From assembly GCA_937958075.1 (NCBI GenBank), contig CALFFB010000094.1, forward strand, positions 1 to 19,012: 19,012 nt of DNA. Reading direction: 5' to 3'. How positions within the stretch are numbered: the first letter of the stretch is position 1; each line of letters opens with the position of its first letter. The stretch comes from an uncultured Geobacteraceae bacterium (GTDB lineage Bacteria; Desulfobacterota; Desulfuromonadia; Desulfuromonadales; Geopsychrobacteraceae). Positions 1-7,619 of the stretch are shown piece by piece. Both the position numbers and the translations under genes were made by a program. The notes below the pieces were generated by a model. It did not search any database and was not told the origin of the DNA. It saw nothing but the letters and a program-made list of their open reading frames with translations.

Positions 1-368
1 GCCGGCCATTCGCGCACCGCATTCCGGGCGAAGCCATATCGTTGTCGCGCCCCGGACATCAGCATGAAAGCACCACTTTTACTGTTGCCCTGCAGATCCA
101 AAGCGACATCGTAATGTTCCCAACGCAAAGTACGGAAGGTGCGGTAAAACCCTGTGAGGCTCTGCTGCCAACCGCCCTTGCGCCACTTTTTCGTGTCGAT
201 ACCCACGACCCTGTCGATCAGGGGATGCTCTTCCAGAACCGGAGCGAAGGATTGTTCCACCAGCCAGTGGATCTGCGCGTCAGGATCAGCACTTTTAATC
301 CAGGTCAGTACCGGCAGCGCGTGGACGACATCACCCAGGGCGCTGGTTTTAATGATGAGAACTTTCAT
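1..368 (-). CDS. waaC: ADP-heptose:LPS heptosyltransferase I, N-terminal part (cut by window edge)
   Basis: The reverse strand from the ATG at 368 encodes 122 codons that run off the window. I translated it by hand. It starts MKVLIIKTSALGDVVHALP, the Rossmann-fold N-terminus of GT9 heptosyltransferases, and has the WaaC-like features WLVEQSF, a KKWRKGGW segment near residue 60 and LDLQGNSKS near residue 92. These line up well with E. coli WaaC as I remember it (KTS-x-x-GDV-x-H at the start, RRWRK, DAQG). WaaC adds the first L-glycero-D-manno-heptose to Kdo of the inner core at the cytoplasmic face of the inner membrane. The start overlaps the waaF stop by 4 nt (ATGA), which implies translational coupling. 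The catalytic C-terminal half lies outside the window, so only the N-terminal domain supports the call. Confidence 0.88.
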   Translation of the reverse strand, partial: MKVLIIKTSALGDVVHALPVLTWIKSADPDAQIHWLVEQSFAPVLEEHPLIDRVVGIDTKKWRKGGWQQSLTGFYRTFRTLRWEHYDVALDLQGNSKSGAFMLMSGARQRYGFARNAVREWP

Positions 369-1408
369 GAGCTTTTTGCCAGCAGATCATCCGCAGCGGC
401 GACAACAGCATCGACCGTCACCCCCGCCATACAACGATGATCGATGGGACACTGGCGCAGCATGCAGGGAGCACACTCAACCGCGTGGCGCACAATGCGG
501 CACTGTGCAGTGCGCGGTGAGGTCGTCGTGTGATCCGTTGGCCCGAAAACGGCCACCAGCGGCGTACCAAGAGCCCCAGCAATATGCATGGGTCCGGAAT
601 CATTGGTGATCATCAGTTGGCACCGATCAAGAACCGCCATCATCTGCCGGACGCTGGTTTGGCCGATCAGATTAACCGGTCGGCAGGACATAGCTTTCTC
701 GATATCCGCACCGATCTCACATTCAACAGGCCCCCCAGTGAGCACGACCTGAAATCCGTGCTTTACAACCAACTGATCAGCTACGGCGGCAAAGCGTTCG
801 GGCAACCAGCGCTTGGCCGACCCGTAAGCAGCGCCTGGATTGACTGCCAGCCACCTTGGTCCAGGCAACGTTGTCGCCGCCCAGGCCCGCTCATCGCCGC
901 TGACCACCAGCAGCGGCTCTGCAGGGTCACCGGCAAGACCCAATGCCGTCAGCATATGCAGATAGTAGTCGACATGATGCATGCCGTGCTTGCTGTCTAC
1001 CGCCGGCACCCCGTAATTGAGCAGCAGACCCCGGCCGTCGGTACGATAGCCCGCCCGCCGGGGGATCAGGGCGAAGACACTGAGCAGGGCCGCTTCAATG
1101 GCATTCTGCAGCAGAATTGCCAGATCGAACCGTTCCCGCCGCAACTGGGAAGAAAGCTTCAGAAAACCACCAACGCCCTGATGCTGTCCTTTTTTATCAA
1201 AGACAAGAACCCGGTCGCAAAAAGGATGGTCGACAAACAGCTGCGCGACCAGGGGATTCGCCACCAGCACGATTTCCGCATCGGGAAAATTCTGGCGAAT
1301 TCTTTCCAGCGCAGGGGTCGACATCACCGCATCACCGAGCCAGTTCACCGTGCGCACCATGATCTTTCCGATGCGGGGCGAGGCTGCTCTCAGACTCCCA
1401 TGTGTCAT
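365..1408 (-). CDS. waaF: ADP-heptose:LPS heptosyltransferase II
   Basis: GT9-family glycosyltransferase, 347 aa from this start, close to E. coli WaaF (about 348 aa). It transfers the second heptose onto the first in the LPS inner core, on the cytoplasmic face of the inner membrane. Visible features are VRTVNWLGDAVMSTPAL near the N-terminus, VNPGAAYGSAKRW in the middle, LTGGP, and the donor-site segment TNDSGPMHIAGALGTP followed by VAVFGPTD. Near the C-terminus is a cysteine cluster, CAPCMLRQCPIDHRCM, which I recall as typical of WaaF. The start is uncertain: residues 1-13 precede the usual Rossmann start (KIMVRTVNW), the 1408 ATG has only a weak ribosome binding site, and an internal ATG at 1360 is preceded by GGAAAG. 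It lies 15 nt after the Trm112-like gene and overlaps waaC by 4 nt. Confidence 0.92.
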   Translation of the reverse strand: MTHGSLRAASPRIGKIMVRTVNWLGDAVMSTPALERIRQNFPDAEIVLVANPLVAQLFVDHPFCDRVLVFDKKGQHQGVGGFLKLSSQLRRERFDLAILLQNAIEAALLSVFALIPRRAGYRTDGRGLLLNYGVPAVDSKHGMHHVDYYLHMLTALGLAGDPAEPLLVVSGDERAWAATTLPGPRWLAVNPGAAYGSAKRWLPERFAAVADQLVVKHGFQVVLTGGPVECEIGADIEKAMSCRPVNLIGQTSVRQMMAVLDRCQLMITNDSGPMHIAGALGTPLVAVFGPTDHTTTSPRTAQCRIVRHAVECAPCMLRQCPIDHRCMAGVTVDAVVAAADDLLAKSS

Positions 1409-1423
1409 AACCCGAATATCCGA

Positions 1424-1606
1424 TCAGTCACCTGCATCATCCAGTCTGATTGCCTCATCCACCAGCATCACCGGTATCCCGTCGCGCACCGGGTAACGCA
1501 ACCGGCAGCCGTGGCAGTCAAGAAAATCCTCCGCCGCGCTCAATTCCACTTTCTGCTTGCATTGGGGGCAAACCAGGAGGTCCAGCAAGGTCGCAGGTAA
1601 GGTCAC
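1424..1606 (-). CDS. Trm112-like (YcaR family) small zinc-ribbon-type protein
   Basis: A 60-aa protein of the Trm112/YcaR family. It has LLDLLVCPQCK at residues 7-17, a second Cys pair DCHGCRLRYPVRDGIPVML, and an acidic tail. The two CxxC pairs look like a zinc-ribbon fold. Eukaryotic Trm112 activates methyltransferases; the bacterial YcaR role is not settled, and in E. coli ycaR sits beside lpxK, as here. The start is GTG, supported by GGAG at 1613-1616 six nt upstream and a 4-nt overlap (GTGA) with the lpxK stop. A link with envelope synthesis is inferred only from this recurring neighbourhood. An alternative is a chaperone or activator of a nearby or distant methyltransferase. Confidence 0.88.
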   Translation of the reverse strand: MTLPATLLDLLVCPQCKQKVELSAAEDFLDCHGCRLRYPVRDGIPVMLVDEAIRLDDAGD

Positions 1607-2673
1607 GATGTGCTCCAGAGTTTTTGGGTGATGGTTGTCATCAGGCTCTCCGCATTGGCGATTGTCAACACCAGCCCAACGGTGTAGCAGGGCAATGAAA
1701 ACATGTCCGGCGTCAGCTTGCTGCCGTCCTTTTCCGTGGTCAACAGCAGCTGACAGCCGCCTGCTGCGACATTGAGGCGCTGTACCACCTCCGGCGTGTA
1801 GGTGACATGATCGGACAAGGGGATAGTGGTTTCCAGTTGCAGCCCCAGGTGCCGCAGGGCAACAAAAAAGCTCTCAGGATCGGCAATGCCGGCAAAAGCG
1901 GCGATCTTCAGGTGTTGCAGCGCAGCTAAAGGGGTTGCTGCGCCGTAAAGATCACAAGCGATATCGCCCAGCTGATGACGACTGAAAAACACCGGTTTGT
2001 CGGCACAGGCAAAGGTCACAGCCTCTTGTGCCCTGGTCAGCAGCAGGATATCGGCCCGTTTTAACGCCCCTTTGCCTTCGCGCAGCATGCCGGCCGGCAG
2101 GGTCCAGCCATTGCCGAAGGGATTGGTCGCATCGAGGAGGACCAGATCCAGGGTTCTGGCCACGGCGCGATGCTGAAACCCGTCGTCGAGGATCACAACA
2201 TCCACCCCTCCGGCACGTTCCAGGTATCTGATGCCGTCGGCACGCCGCCTGGCAACCACCACCGGAACACCCGGATTGCGGCGCGCCAGCAGCAACGGCT
2301 CGTCACCGCATTGCTCGGCAGTCATCAAATGGGCCTGACCATCGGTGACGACGCCGACCCGTTCACGATAAGTACCGCCATAACCACGGCTGACCACCGC
2401 CGGTTTTTTTTCCCGCTGCTGCAGCTGTTTGATCAGCCAGTCCACCGTCGGGGTTTTTCCCGTACCACCCGCCGCCAGATTCCCCACGGAAAGGACCGGT
2501 AGGTTCGCCTGGTAAACAGGAAACAGGTGACGTTCATAGGCACTGGCGCGCAGCCGGGCTACCAGGGCATAAAGCCAGCTCGGGGGCAGCAGCAGCAGGG
2601 TCATCAGGCGCGCGGTAACAGATTTCGGTCCGACGGCGTTGGCCTGCCGATGCAGATCGAGCAACCCTTTCAT
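1603..2673 (-). CDS. lpxK: Tetraacyldisaccharide 4'-kinase
   Basis: LpxK phosphorylates the 4' position of the tetraacyldisaccharide-1-phosphate to form lipid IVA, acting at the cytoplasmic face of the inner membrane with ATP. The 356-aa protein has a hydrophobic N-terminal stretch (LLLLPPSWLYALVARL) for membrane association. A P-loop follows, SVGNLAAGGTGKTP near residue 66, then VVSRGYGG, the DDGFQHR motif, and LPAGMLRE, all family hallmarks. It is a little longer than E. coli LpxK (328 aa). I chose the ATG at 2673, where the waaA stop and this start form TGATG; an in-frame GTG directly before it at 2676 is the alternative. No strong ribosome binding site is visible, which fits translational coupling. 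The 3' end overlaps the Trm112-like gene by 4 nt. Confidence 0.95.
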   Translation of the reverse strand: MKGLLDLHRQANAVGPKSVTARLMTLLLLPPSWLYALVARLRASAYERHLFPVYQANLPVLSVGNLAAGGTGKTPTVDWLIKQLQQREKKPAVVSRGYGGTYRERVGVVTDGQAHLMTAEQCGDEPLLLARRNPGVPVVVARRRADGIRYLERAGGVDVVILDDGFQHRAVARTLDLVLLDATNPFGNGWTLPAGMLREGKGALKRADILLLTRAQEAVTFACADKPVFFSRHQLGDIACDLYGAATPLAALQHLKIAAFAGIADPESFFVALRHLGLQLETTIPLSDHVTYTPEVVQRLNVAAGGCQLLLTTEKDGSKLTPDMFSLPCYTVGLVLTIANAESLMTTITQKLWSTS

Positions 2674-3968
2674 CACCGGTTCAGATACCTGCTGATATGG
2701 GTCATGGTGCGCTGCGTTGCTCCGGCGTTGTCAACGATCAGGGAGCGACCGGCCTCCCCCATGATTCGCCGACGTGATGAATCTTTTAACATGGCCAGAC
2801 AGCTGGCAACAAGCTGCTCCTGACTGTCGACCTTGATACCGGCGCCGGCGGCCACGAGTTTCGCGGAAATTTCCCTGAAGTTGTGGATGTAGGGCCCGAA
2901 CACCACCGGCTTTGCCACCAGGGCCGCTTCCAGCAGGTTATGTCCGCCCACCGGCACCAGACTGCCGCCGACAAATACCAGGTCGGCCATACTGTAAAAG
3001 TCCATCACCTCGCCCAGGGTATCACCGATCAGCACCTCCCCGGCGGCGAGCAGGGGCGAATCGTCCGTCAGCTCACTGCGCAGGCGAGCGGGGATGGACA
3101 GTTTCGCCAGTATCTCCTGAACCTCACGGCGGCGCTCCGGATGACGCGGAATCAGCACCATTGCCAGGGCGTCATCCGAACGATCCAGCAAATCCCGGTA
3201 GGCTGCGATCAGTTGCTGTTCTTCTCCTTGATGGGTGCTCCCCGCCACCAACAGCCTCAGATTGTCGGGAATACGGTAGCGGTGTTTCAACCTGTCCACG
3301 CCATCTTCAGTTACTTCGATGAGCTCGTGATCAAACTTCAGGTTGCCGGTGTTATCTGCCCGTTCCCCGGACGCGCCAAGGGCAATCATACGTTCCTTGT
3401 CCTGCTGTGATTGCATGCAGAAAAAGGTAATACGCTGCAAAATCGGCTTGAGCAGCAGTCGCGCTTTTTTGTAGCGGGGAAAGGAGCGGTCGGAAAGCCG
3501 CCCGTTCACCAGTATCATCGGGATTTTTTTGCGCCAGGCTTCCCGGATAAAATTCGGCCAGATTTCCGTTTCGACGATAAGAATGAGCCGGGGCTGAACC
3601 TGCTCCAGGGCCTTACGTACCGTCCAGCTGAAATCGAAGGGGAAGAACAGGCAGACGTCGATCAGAGGATTCTCCAAGGCCGTGGCGTGCCCGGTTTCAG
3701 TGACATTGGTCATGACCATCCGATGATCGGGATAGTCCCGACGCAGGGCCTTGATCAGTGGCAATGCCGCCCGGGCCTCTCCCACGGATACGGCATGGAT
3801 CCAGATCACCGGCAGGTTTTGTACGAGATCAAGCTGTTCCCGGGTATAATATCCCAGCCGTTCACGAATCCCCCGGCGACTTTTCCCGTGGCGCACCCCC
3901 AGAAACAGGTAATAAGGCACCAGAAACAGGGTGCTCATAAGTAAAAGCAGGTTATACAGCTGATACAC
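2673..3968 (-). CDS. waaA: 3-deoxy-D-manno-octulosonic acid (Kdo) transferase
   Basis: WaaA (KdtA) adds Kdo from CMP-Kdo to lipid IVA at the inner face of the inner membrane. The 431-aa length matches E. coli WaaA (425 aa). It starts with one membrane segment (YNLLLLMSTLFLVPYYLFL), then WIHAVSVGEARAALPL, whose Glu corresponds to the catalytic base known in the family. TNVTETGHATA, LIVETEIWPNFI, VAGSTHQGEE and the C-terminal GGHNLLEAALVAKPVVFGP follow. I place the start at GTG 3968, because GGAGAG (3974-3979) lies five nt upstream and the membrane segment begins directly after it. A longer reading from 4139 would only add residues antisense-like in character and overlap the acyltransferase gene heavily. 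It overlaps that gene by 17 nt. Whether it adds one or two Kdo residues cannot be told from sequence. Confidence 0.95.
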   Translation of the reverse strand: MYQLYNLLLLMSTLFLVPYYLFLGVRHGKSRRGIRERLGYYTREQLDLVQNLPVIWIHAVSVGEARAALPLIKALRRDYPDHRMVMTNVTETGHATALENPLIDVCLFFPFDFSWTVRKALEQVQPRLILIVETEIWPNFIREAWRKKIPMILVNGRLSDRSFPRYKKARLLLKPILQRITFFCMQSQQDKERMIALGASGERADNTGNLKFDHELIEVTEDGVDRLKHRYRIPDNLRLLVAGSTHQGEEQQLIAAYRDLLDRSDDALAMVLIPRHPERRREVQEILAKLSIPARLRSELTDDSPLLAAGEVLIGDTLGEVMDFYSMADLVFVGGSLVPVGGHNLLEAALVAKPVVFGPYIHNFREISAKLVAAGAGIKVDSQEQLVASCLAMLKDSSRRRIMGEAGRSLIVDNAGATQRTMTHISRYLNR

Positions 3969-4623
3969 CGGTTCTCTCCAGATACTGTTGTGCCTGGGCA
4001 TGGGTCTGTTCCATCGCCTCCTGCAACCGCTGTCGGCATTGCTCCAGGTCGGCATGGCGCTCCAGAAATACCGGGTCACCGAACAGATAAACGCCGTGGG
4101 CGAAGGGACAGGGTAGCAAAAATCGATCCCAGGAGGCAAAACGATGCCCTCGGCTGGTCACGTAAGCCAGAGGGACCACGGGCCGCCCGCTCAAACGCGC
4201 CAGCTGGACAACGCCGTCCTTGAGCTGATGCCGGGGCCCCTTCGGGCCGTCGGGGGTAACCGCCAGGTCGGTCTGCTGTTCGGCCAGTTTGAGCAGCTCG
4301 CGAAACGCGGCCCGGCCACCGCGCGACGAGGAGCCGCGTACCGCTTCCTGCCCGAAATAGGCGACGGTCCGGGCAATCAACTCACCATCCCTGGACTGGC
4401 TGATGAGGATCTTCGCACCGGGGCCGTGATAGACCGTCACCATCATCAACAGCTGATCGTGCCAGGTCGAGAGAATCACCTGCTGACCCGACCGCCACAG
4501 TTGCTGCACCTTCTCCTCACCATAGACCCGGGTTCTCTGGGTCAGGGCGATAAAGCGGATCAGTCTGGCCCCCAGCCAGGGCGCACACGCCAGCAGCAAC
4601 CTGTCCGACCAGGAATGCGTCAT
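3952..4623 (-). CDS. DUF374-family lysophospholipid-acyltransferase-like protein, probable lipid A late acyltransferase
   Basis: A 223-aa protein of the DUF374 branch of the LPLAT acyltransferases. Seen features are an N-terminal hydrophobic stretch, LSTWHDQLLMM near residue 52, ILISQSRDGELIARTVAYFG, the RGSSSRGG block, and VTPDGPKGPRHQLKDGVV with QLARLSGRPVVPLAY. The canonical HX4D catalytic box of other LPLATs is not spelled out exactly; here His is directly followed by Asp. From memory, the LpxJ late acyltransferases of Campylobacter and Helicobacter belong to this type. The position between msbA and waaA, with the start abutting the msbA stop (TAGATG), points to adding a secondary acyl chain to lipid A. 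The acyl donor and acylated position are not readable. An LpxL-type acyltransferase is absent from this window, which agrees with this role. An alternative is acylation of another lipid. Confidence 0.85.
   Translation of the reverse strand: MTHSWSDRLLLACAPWLGARLIRFIALTQRTRVYGEEKVQQLWRSGQQVILSTWHDQLLMMVTVYHGPGAKILISQSRDGELIARTVAYFGQEAVRGSSSRGGRAAFRELLKLAEQQTDLAVTPDGPKGPRHQLKDGVVQLARLSGRPVVPLAYVTSRGHRFASWDRFLLPCPFAHGVYLFGDPVFLERHADLEQCRQRLQEAMEQTHAQAQQYLERTGVSAV
3974..3979 (-). promoter_or_regulatory. Ribosome binding site that fixes the waaA GTG start
   Basis: The reverse strand reads GGAGAG followed by AACCG and then GTG at 3968. This Shine-Dalgarno match lies inside the 3' end of the DUF374 gene and supports the non-ATG start of waaA. 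Confidence 0.75.
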
Positions 4624-6363
4624 CTACTGCCCCTTGAACTGAGCCTGGTACAGCCGGCTGTAGTGCCCCTGTTGCGCCAGCAGTTCCTCGTGGGCGCCCG
4701 ACTCGACAATCCGCCCCTGATCCAGCACCAGGATCCGGTGGGCATGCATGATGGTTGACAGGCGGTGGGCGATGACAAAGGTGGTGCGGTTGTACATCAG
4801 GTTCTGCAAGGCTTGTTGAACCACTGCCTCGCTTTCCGTATCCAGGGCGCTGGTGGCCTCATCCAGCAACAGGATGGGCGCATCGCGCAAAATGGCGCGG
4901 GCGATGCAGATGCGCTGGCGCTGGCCACCGGACAAACGCACTCCGCGGTCACCGATGACCGTATCGTAACCTTCAGGCAGCTGTTCGATAAATTCGTGGG
5001 CATAAGCCTGCCGCGCCGCGGCCATGACCTCATCAAGACCGGCAGCAACATTTCCGTAGCGGATATTGTCAGCGACCGTCTCATTGAACAGAAAGGTTTC
5101 CTGGTCCACCAGCGCCATGTTGGCGTGCAGGCTGTCCCTGCTCAGGGTGCGGATATCGTGACCATCGATGCAGATTGTCCCCCTCTGGGGATCGTAAAAC
5201 CGGTTGAGGAGGCTGATGAAGGTGCTCTTGCCTGAGCCGCTGGGACCAACCAGGGCGATGATCTCTCCAGGGGACGCCTCAAGGGTGAAATCGTGCAGCA
5301 CGGTTTCGTCATCGTAGGCGAAGCTGACCTGGTCAAAGCGCACATGGCCCCGACTGCGCGGCAGCGTCAGCGCGTCCTTGGCATCCCTGATGTCCGTTGT
5401 CTGATCCAGAACTTCAAAGACCCGTTCCGCCGCACCAACCGCCTTCTGAATATCGTTATTGACCTTGGTCAGGCGTTTCAACGGCGTATACATCAGCACA
5501 ATCGCCGCAAGGATGGAGAACATCTCCCCCTTGCTGATGGCATCGGTCATGACCCGGTTGAGGCCGAACCAGAGAACCACGGCGATACCGACAGCCGTCA
5601 TGATCTCCATCACCGGCGAGGTGGCCGCAGCATAACGGATGGTCTTGCGGATAAAGGCATAGAATCCGGCGTTGGTGCGGACAAATTTATCGACCTCCTT
5701 TTTTTCTGTCCCGAAGGCCTTGATCACCTTGATTCCGGAAAAACTCTGTTCAAGCACCGCCGTCAGGTCCCCCATGGCCGCCTGACCGCGTTTGGAAAAT
5801 TTCTTGATTTTTTTGCCGATGGCCGCCGCCGGAACAGCCGCCGCCGGAATCACCACAAAGGCAAACAGGGCCATCTTCCAGTCGAGATAAAAAGCATAGA
5901 CCGTCAGCACCAGAAGGGTGGTAGTCTCCCGCAGCAGGGTCACCAGAACCTCTGACAGAACCGACTGCATGACATTGACATCATTGAGTATACGCGACAT
6001 CAATACGCCGGATGACTTGCTCGTGTAGTAGCGCATGGACAACTGCATGGTGTGGTCGAAGAGTTGATTGCGGATATCCTGGATGGCTCTTTGCCCGGCG
6101 GTCCGGACACAGTATTCCTGCACATAGCGTGACAGGCCTTTAAAGCTGGCGATGCCGACCACCAGAAAGGGAACAACCTGCGCCAGCCACATATCGCCGG
6201 CAACGATCAGATCATCAATAAACGGCTGAACCAGATAGGCTATGGCCGCGTCGGTGGCCGCAACACCGAGGGAGGCAAGCATGGACAGGCCGATGATCCA
6301 TTTGTAGGGAGCAGCGTAGGCAACCGTGCGCAGATAAATACTGTTTTTTTTACTGGTCTGCAT
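4624..6363 (-). CDS. msbA: Lipid A export ABC transporter, fused permease/ATPase
   Basis: MsbA flips core-lipid A from the inner to the outer leaflet of the inner membrane. At 579 aa it matches the family (E. coli 582). A six-helix exporter-type membrane domain fills about residues 20-310, and the nucleotide-binding domain the rest. Visible motifs are Walker A GPSGSGKST near residue 372, LSGGQRQRICIARAI (signature), ILLLDEATSALD (Walker B) and FVIAHRLST (H-loop). I chose the ATG at 6363, where the lpxB stop and this start form TGATG. A reading from 6423 would add 20 Gly/Arg-rich residues that only mirror the lpxB end. Its neighbours make and decorate lipid A, which favours MsbA over a drug or peptide exporter of the same fold. 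Confidence 0.94.
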   Translation of the reverse strand: MQTSKKNSIYLRTVAYAAPYKWIIGLSMLASLGVAATDAAIAYLVQPFIDDLIVAGDMWLAQVVPFLVVGIASFKGLSRYVQEYCVRTAGQRAIQDIRNQLFDHTMQLSMRYYTSKSSGVLMSRILNDVNVMQSVLSEVLVTLLRETTTLLVLTVYAFYLDWKMALFAFVVIPAAAVPAAAIGKKIKKFSKRGQAAMGDLTAVLEQSFSGIKVIKAFGTEKKEVDKFVRTNAGFYAFIRKTIRYAAATSPVMEIMTAVGIAVVLWFGLNRVMTDAISKGEMFSILAAIVLMYTPLKRLTKVNNDIQKAVGAAERVFEVLDQTTDIRDAKDALTLPRSRGHVRFDQVSFAYDDETVLHDFTLEASPGEIIALVGPSGSGKSTFISLLNRFYDPQRGTICIDGHDIRTLSRDSLHANMALVDQETFLFNETVADNIRYGNVAAGLDEVMAAARQAYAHEFIEQLPEGYDTVIGDRGVRLSGGQRQRICIARAILRDAPILLLDEATSALDTESEAVVQQALQNLMYNRTTFVIAHRLSTIMHAHRILVLDQGRIVESGAHEELLAQQGHYSRLYQAQFKGQ

Positions 6364-7532
6364 CAGCCGGTTTCCGTTTCCGCCACCATTTCGGCGACCA
6401 TGTCCGCAACTCGCCGGGAGCACCCCGGCTCCCCCAGCCTGCGGGTGACATCACCAAGGTCGTCACGCATCTGCCGGGCGTAATCGGCATCGTCAAGCAG
6501 ACGCGTCACCTCGACACTAAGGGCCTGTGCGTTGGCGTCGTGCTGGATAAATTCACGCACCACCTCCCGCCCGGCGACGATGTTGGGCAGGCTGATGAAG
6601 GGGGTTTTGATCAGCAGGCGGCCGATAGTGTAACTGGCCGGCGCCACCCGATAAACCACCGCCATGGGGGTCTGCACCAAAGCCAGCTGCAGGGTCACCG
6701 TACCGGACACGGTCAGCACCGCAGCACAGGCCGTTGCCACCTCGTAGATATTCGCTTCGACAATATACAGGGGCAGTGATTCTCCCTGCAGTCGCCCTTC
6801 AAGTTCAGACCGGCTCAATGACGGCGCCAGGGGCATGAGAAAAACAGCCTCGGGCCGGCGGCCATGGAGCTCTCTGGCGGTGGCGATCAGGGTTGGCAGG
6901 ATAGTGTTGAGTTCGCTTTTACGGCTGCCGGGGAAAATGCCGATCACCTCCGTGTCCGGGGCAATGTTCAGCTGGTCACGCAATGTCCCTGATGGCGGAC
7001 AGGCGGCGAATTCATCAAGAAGGGGGTTGCCGACATAGTCGGCCGCCACCCCCAAAGGCCGGTAGATATCGGGCTCGAAAGGAAAGATCAGGGCCAGACG
7101 ATCGACCCGCCGGGCCAGGGTCCGGGCACGACCGGCACGCCAGGCCCAGACTTTCGGGCTGATGTAGTACAACACCGGTATGCCGTGTTTTTTGGCCACC
7201 GCCGCCAGGCGCAGATTAAAGTCGGGAAAATCGATGAGTACCAGCAACTGTGGCGGCTGACTGCCCCGCAGGATGCGCGCCAGCTGACGGAAGCGGGAGA
7301 CAATACGCGGCAGCTGCAGGACAACCTCGGCCACCCCCATAACCGACAGCTCATCGCTGGCAAAAACCAGACGGCAGCCGGCCTCCCGCATGCGTTGCCC
7401 CCCTACCCCGAAAAAGCCGATTCCGGGGTGATTTTTTGCGGCAGCCCGGATCAGATGGCTGCCGTGCAGATCGCCGGAGGATTCTCCGGCAACGATCAGC
7501 ACCTGCGGTGGCGATTTACGACTGGCGTCCAT
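6363..7532 (-). CDS. lpxB: Lipid-A-disaccharide synthase
   Basis: LpxB joins UDP-2,3-diacylglucosamine and lipid X into the tetraacyl disaccharide-1-phosphate, peripherally on the inner membrane (GT19 family). The 389-aa protein has the N-terminal signature VLIVAGESSGDLHG, then FFGVGGQRM, LIDFPDFNLRLA, YYISPKVWAWR, VGNPLLDE, FPGSRKSEL, and a C-terminal VSGTVTLQLAL with P-N-I-V-A-G-R-E-V. I prefer the ATG at 7532, with AAGG just upstream. An in-frame TTG at 7556 would begin inside the U-tract of the hairpin at 7548-7585 and has no ribosome binding site. The gene starts 16 nt beyond that terminator-like structure, so its transcription depends on read-through or on an unseen promoter. It overlaps msbA by 1 nt. 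Confidence 0.96.
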   Translation of the reverse strand: MDASRKSPPQVLIVAGESSGDLHGSHLIRAAAKNHPGIGFFGVGGQRMREAGCRLVFASDELSVMGVAEVVLQLPRIVSRFRQLARILRGSQPPQLLVLIDFPDFNLRLAAVAKKHGIPVLYYISPKVWAWRAGRARTLARRVDRLALIFPFEPDIYRPLGVAADYVGNPLLDEFAACPPSGTLRDQLNIAPDTEVIGIFPGSRKSELNTILPTLIATARELHGRRPEAVFLMPLAPSLSRSELEGRLQGESLPLYIVEANIYEVATACAAVLTVSGTVTLQLALVQTPMAVVYRVAPASYTIGRLLIKTPFISLPNIVAGREVVREFIQHDANAQALSVEVTRLLDDADYARQMRDDLGDVTRRLGEPGCSRRVADMVAEMVAETETG

Positions 7533-7547
7533 GAGGGCCTTTTCGAC

Positions 7548-7585
7548 AAAAAACAAAAGGCGAGAACTGCCCGGCAGCGTCTCGC
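7548..7585 (-). terminator. Intrinsic terminator-like hairpin between lpxA and lpxB
   Basis: On the reverse strand GCGAGA (7585-7580) pairs perfectly with TCTCGC (7565-7560). Inside it a G-U pair and CTGC/GCAG pair around a CGG loop, leaving a single bulged C: 11 pairs in a 26-nt hairpin. After one C comes TTTTGTTTTTT (7558-7548). An AAAA run upstream (7590-7587) could extend the stem across a C-C mismatch, as in bidirectional terminators. It starts 34 nt after the lpxA stop and ends 15 nt before the lpxB ATG. The structure is clear; how efficiently it terminates is inference. Confidence 0.75.
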
Positions 7586-7619
7586 GTTTTATGGTGCATT
7601 CGGTTCCGGCAAGGGGCTT

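Noticed and set aside
530..1600. Long open frame on the plus strand opposite waaF and the Trm112-like gene (also similar ones at 8817-9932, 15286-16206 and 17794-18726).
   Set aside because: They lie antisense to strongly recognised genes, have Gln/His/Arg/Pro-rich composition with no family features, and lack good ribosome binding sites. G+C-rich genes often leave such open frames on the other strand.
2673..4139. Extended waaA reading from an ATG at 4139.
   Set aside because: The extra 57 residues overlap the acyltransferase gene in another frame and match nothing in the family, whereas GTG 3968 has a good ribosome binding site and gives the usual length.
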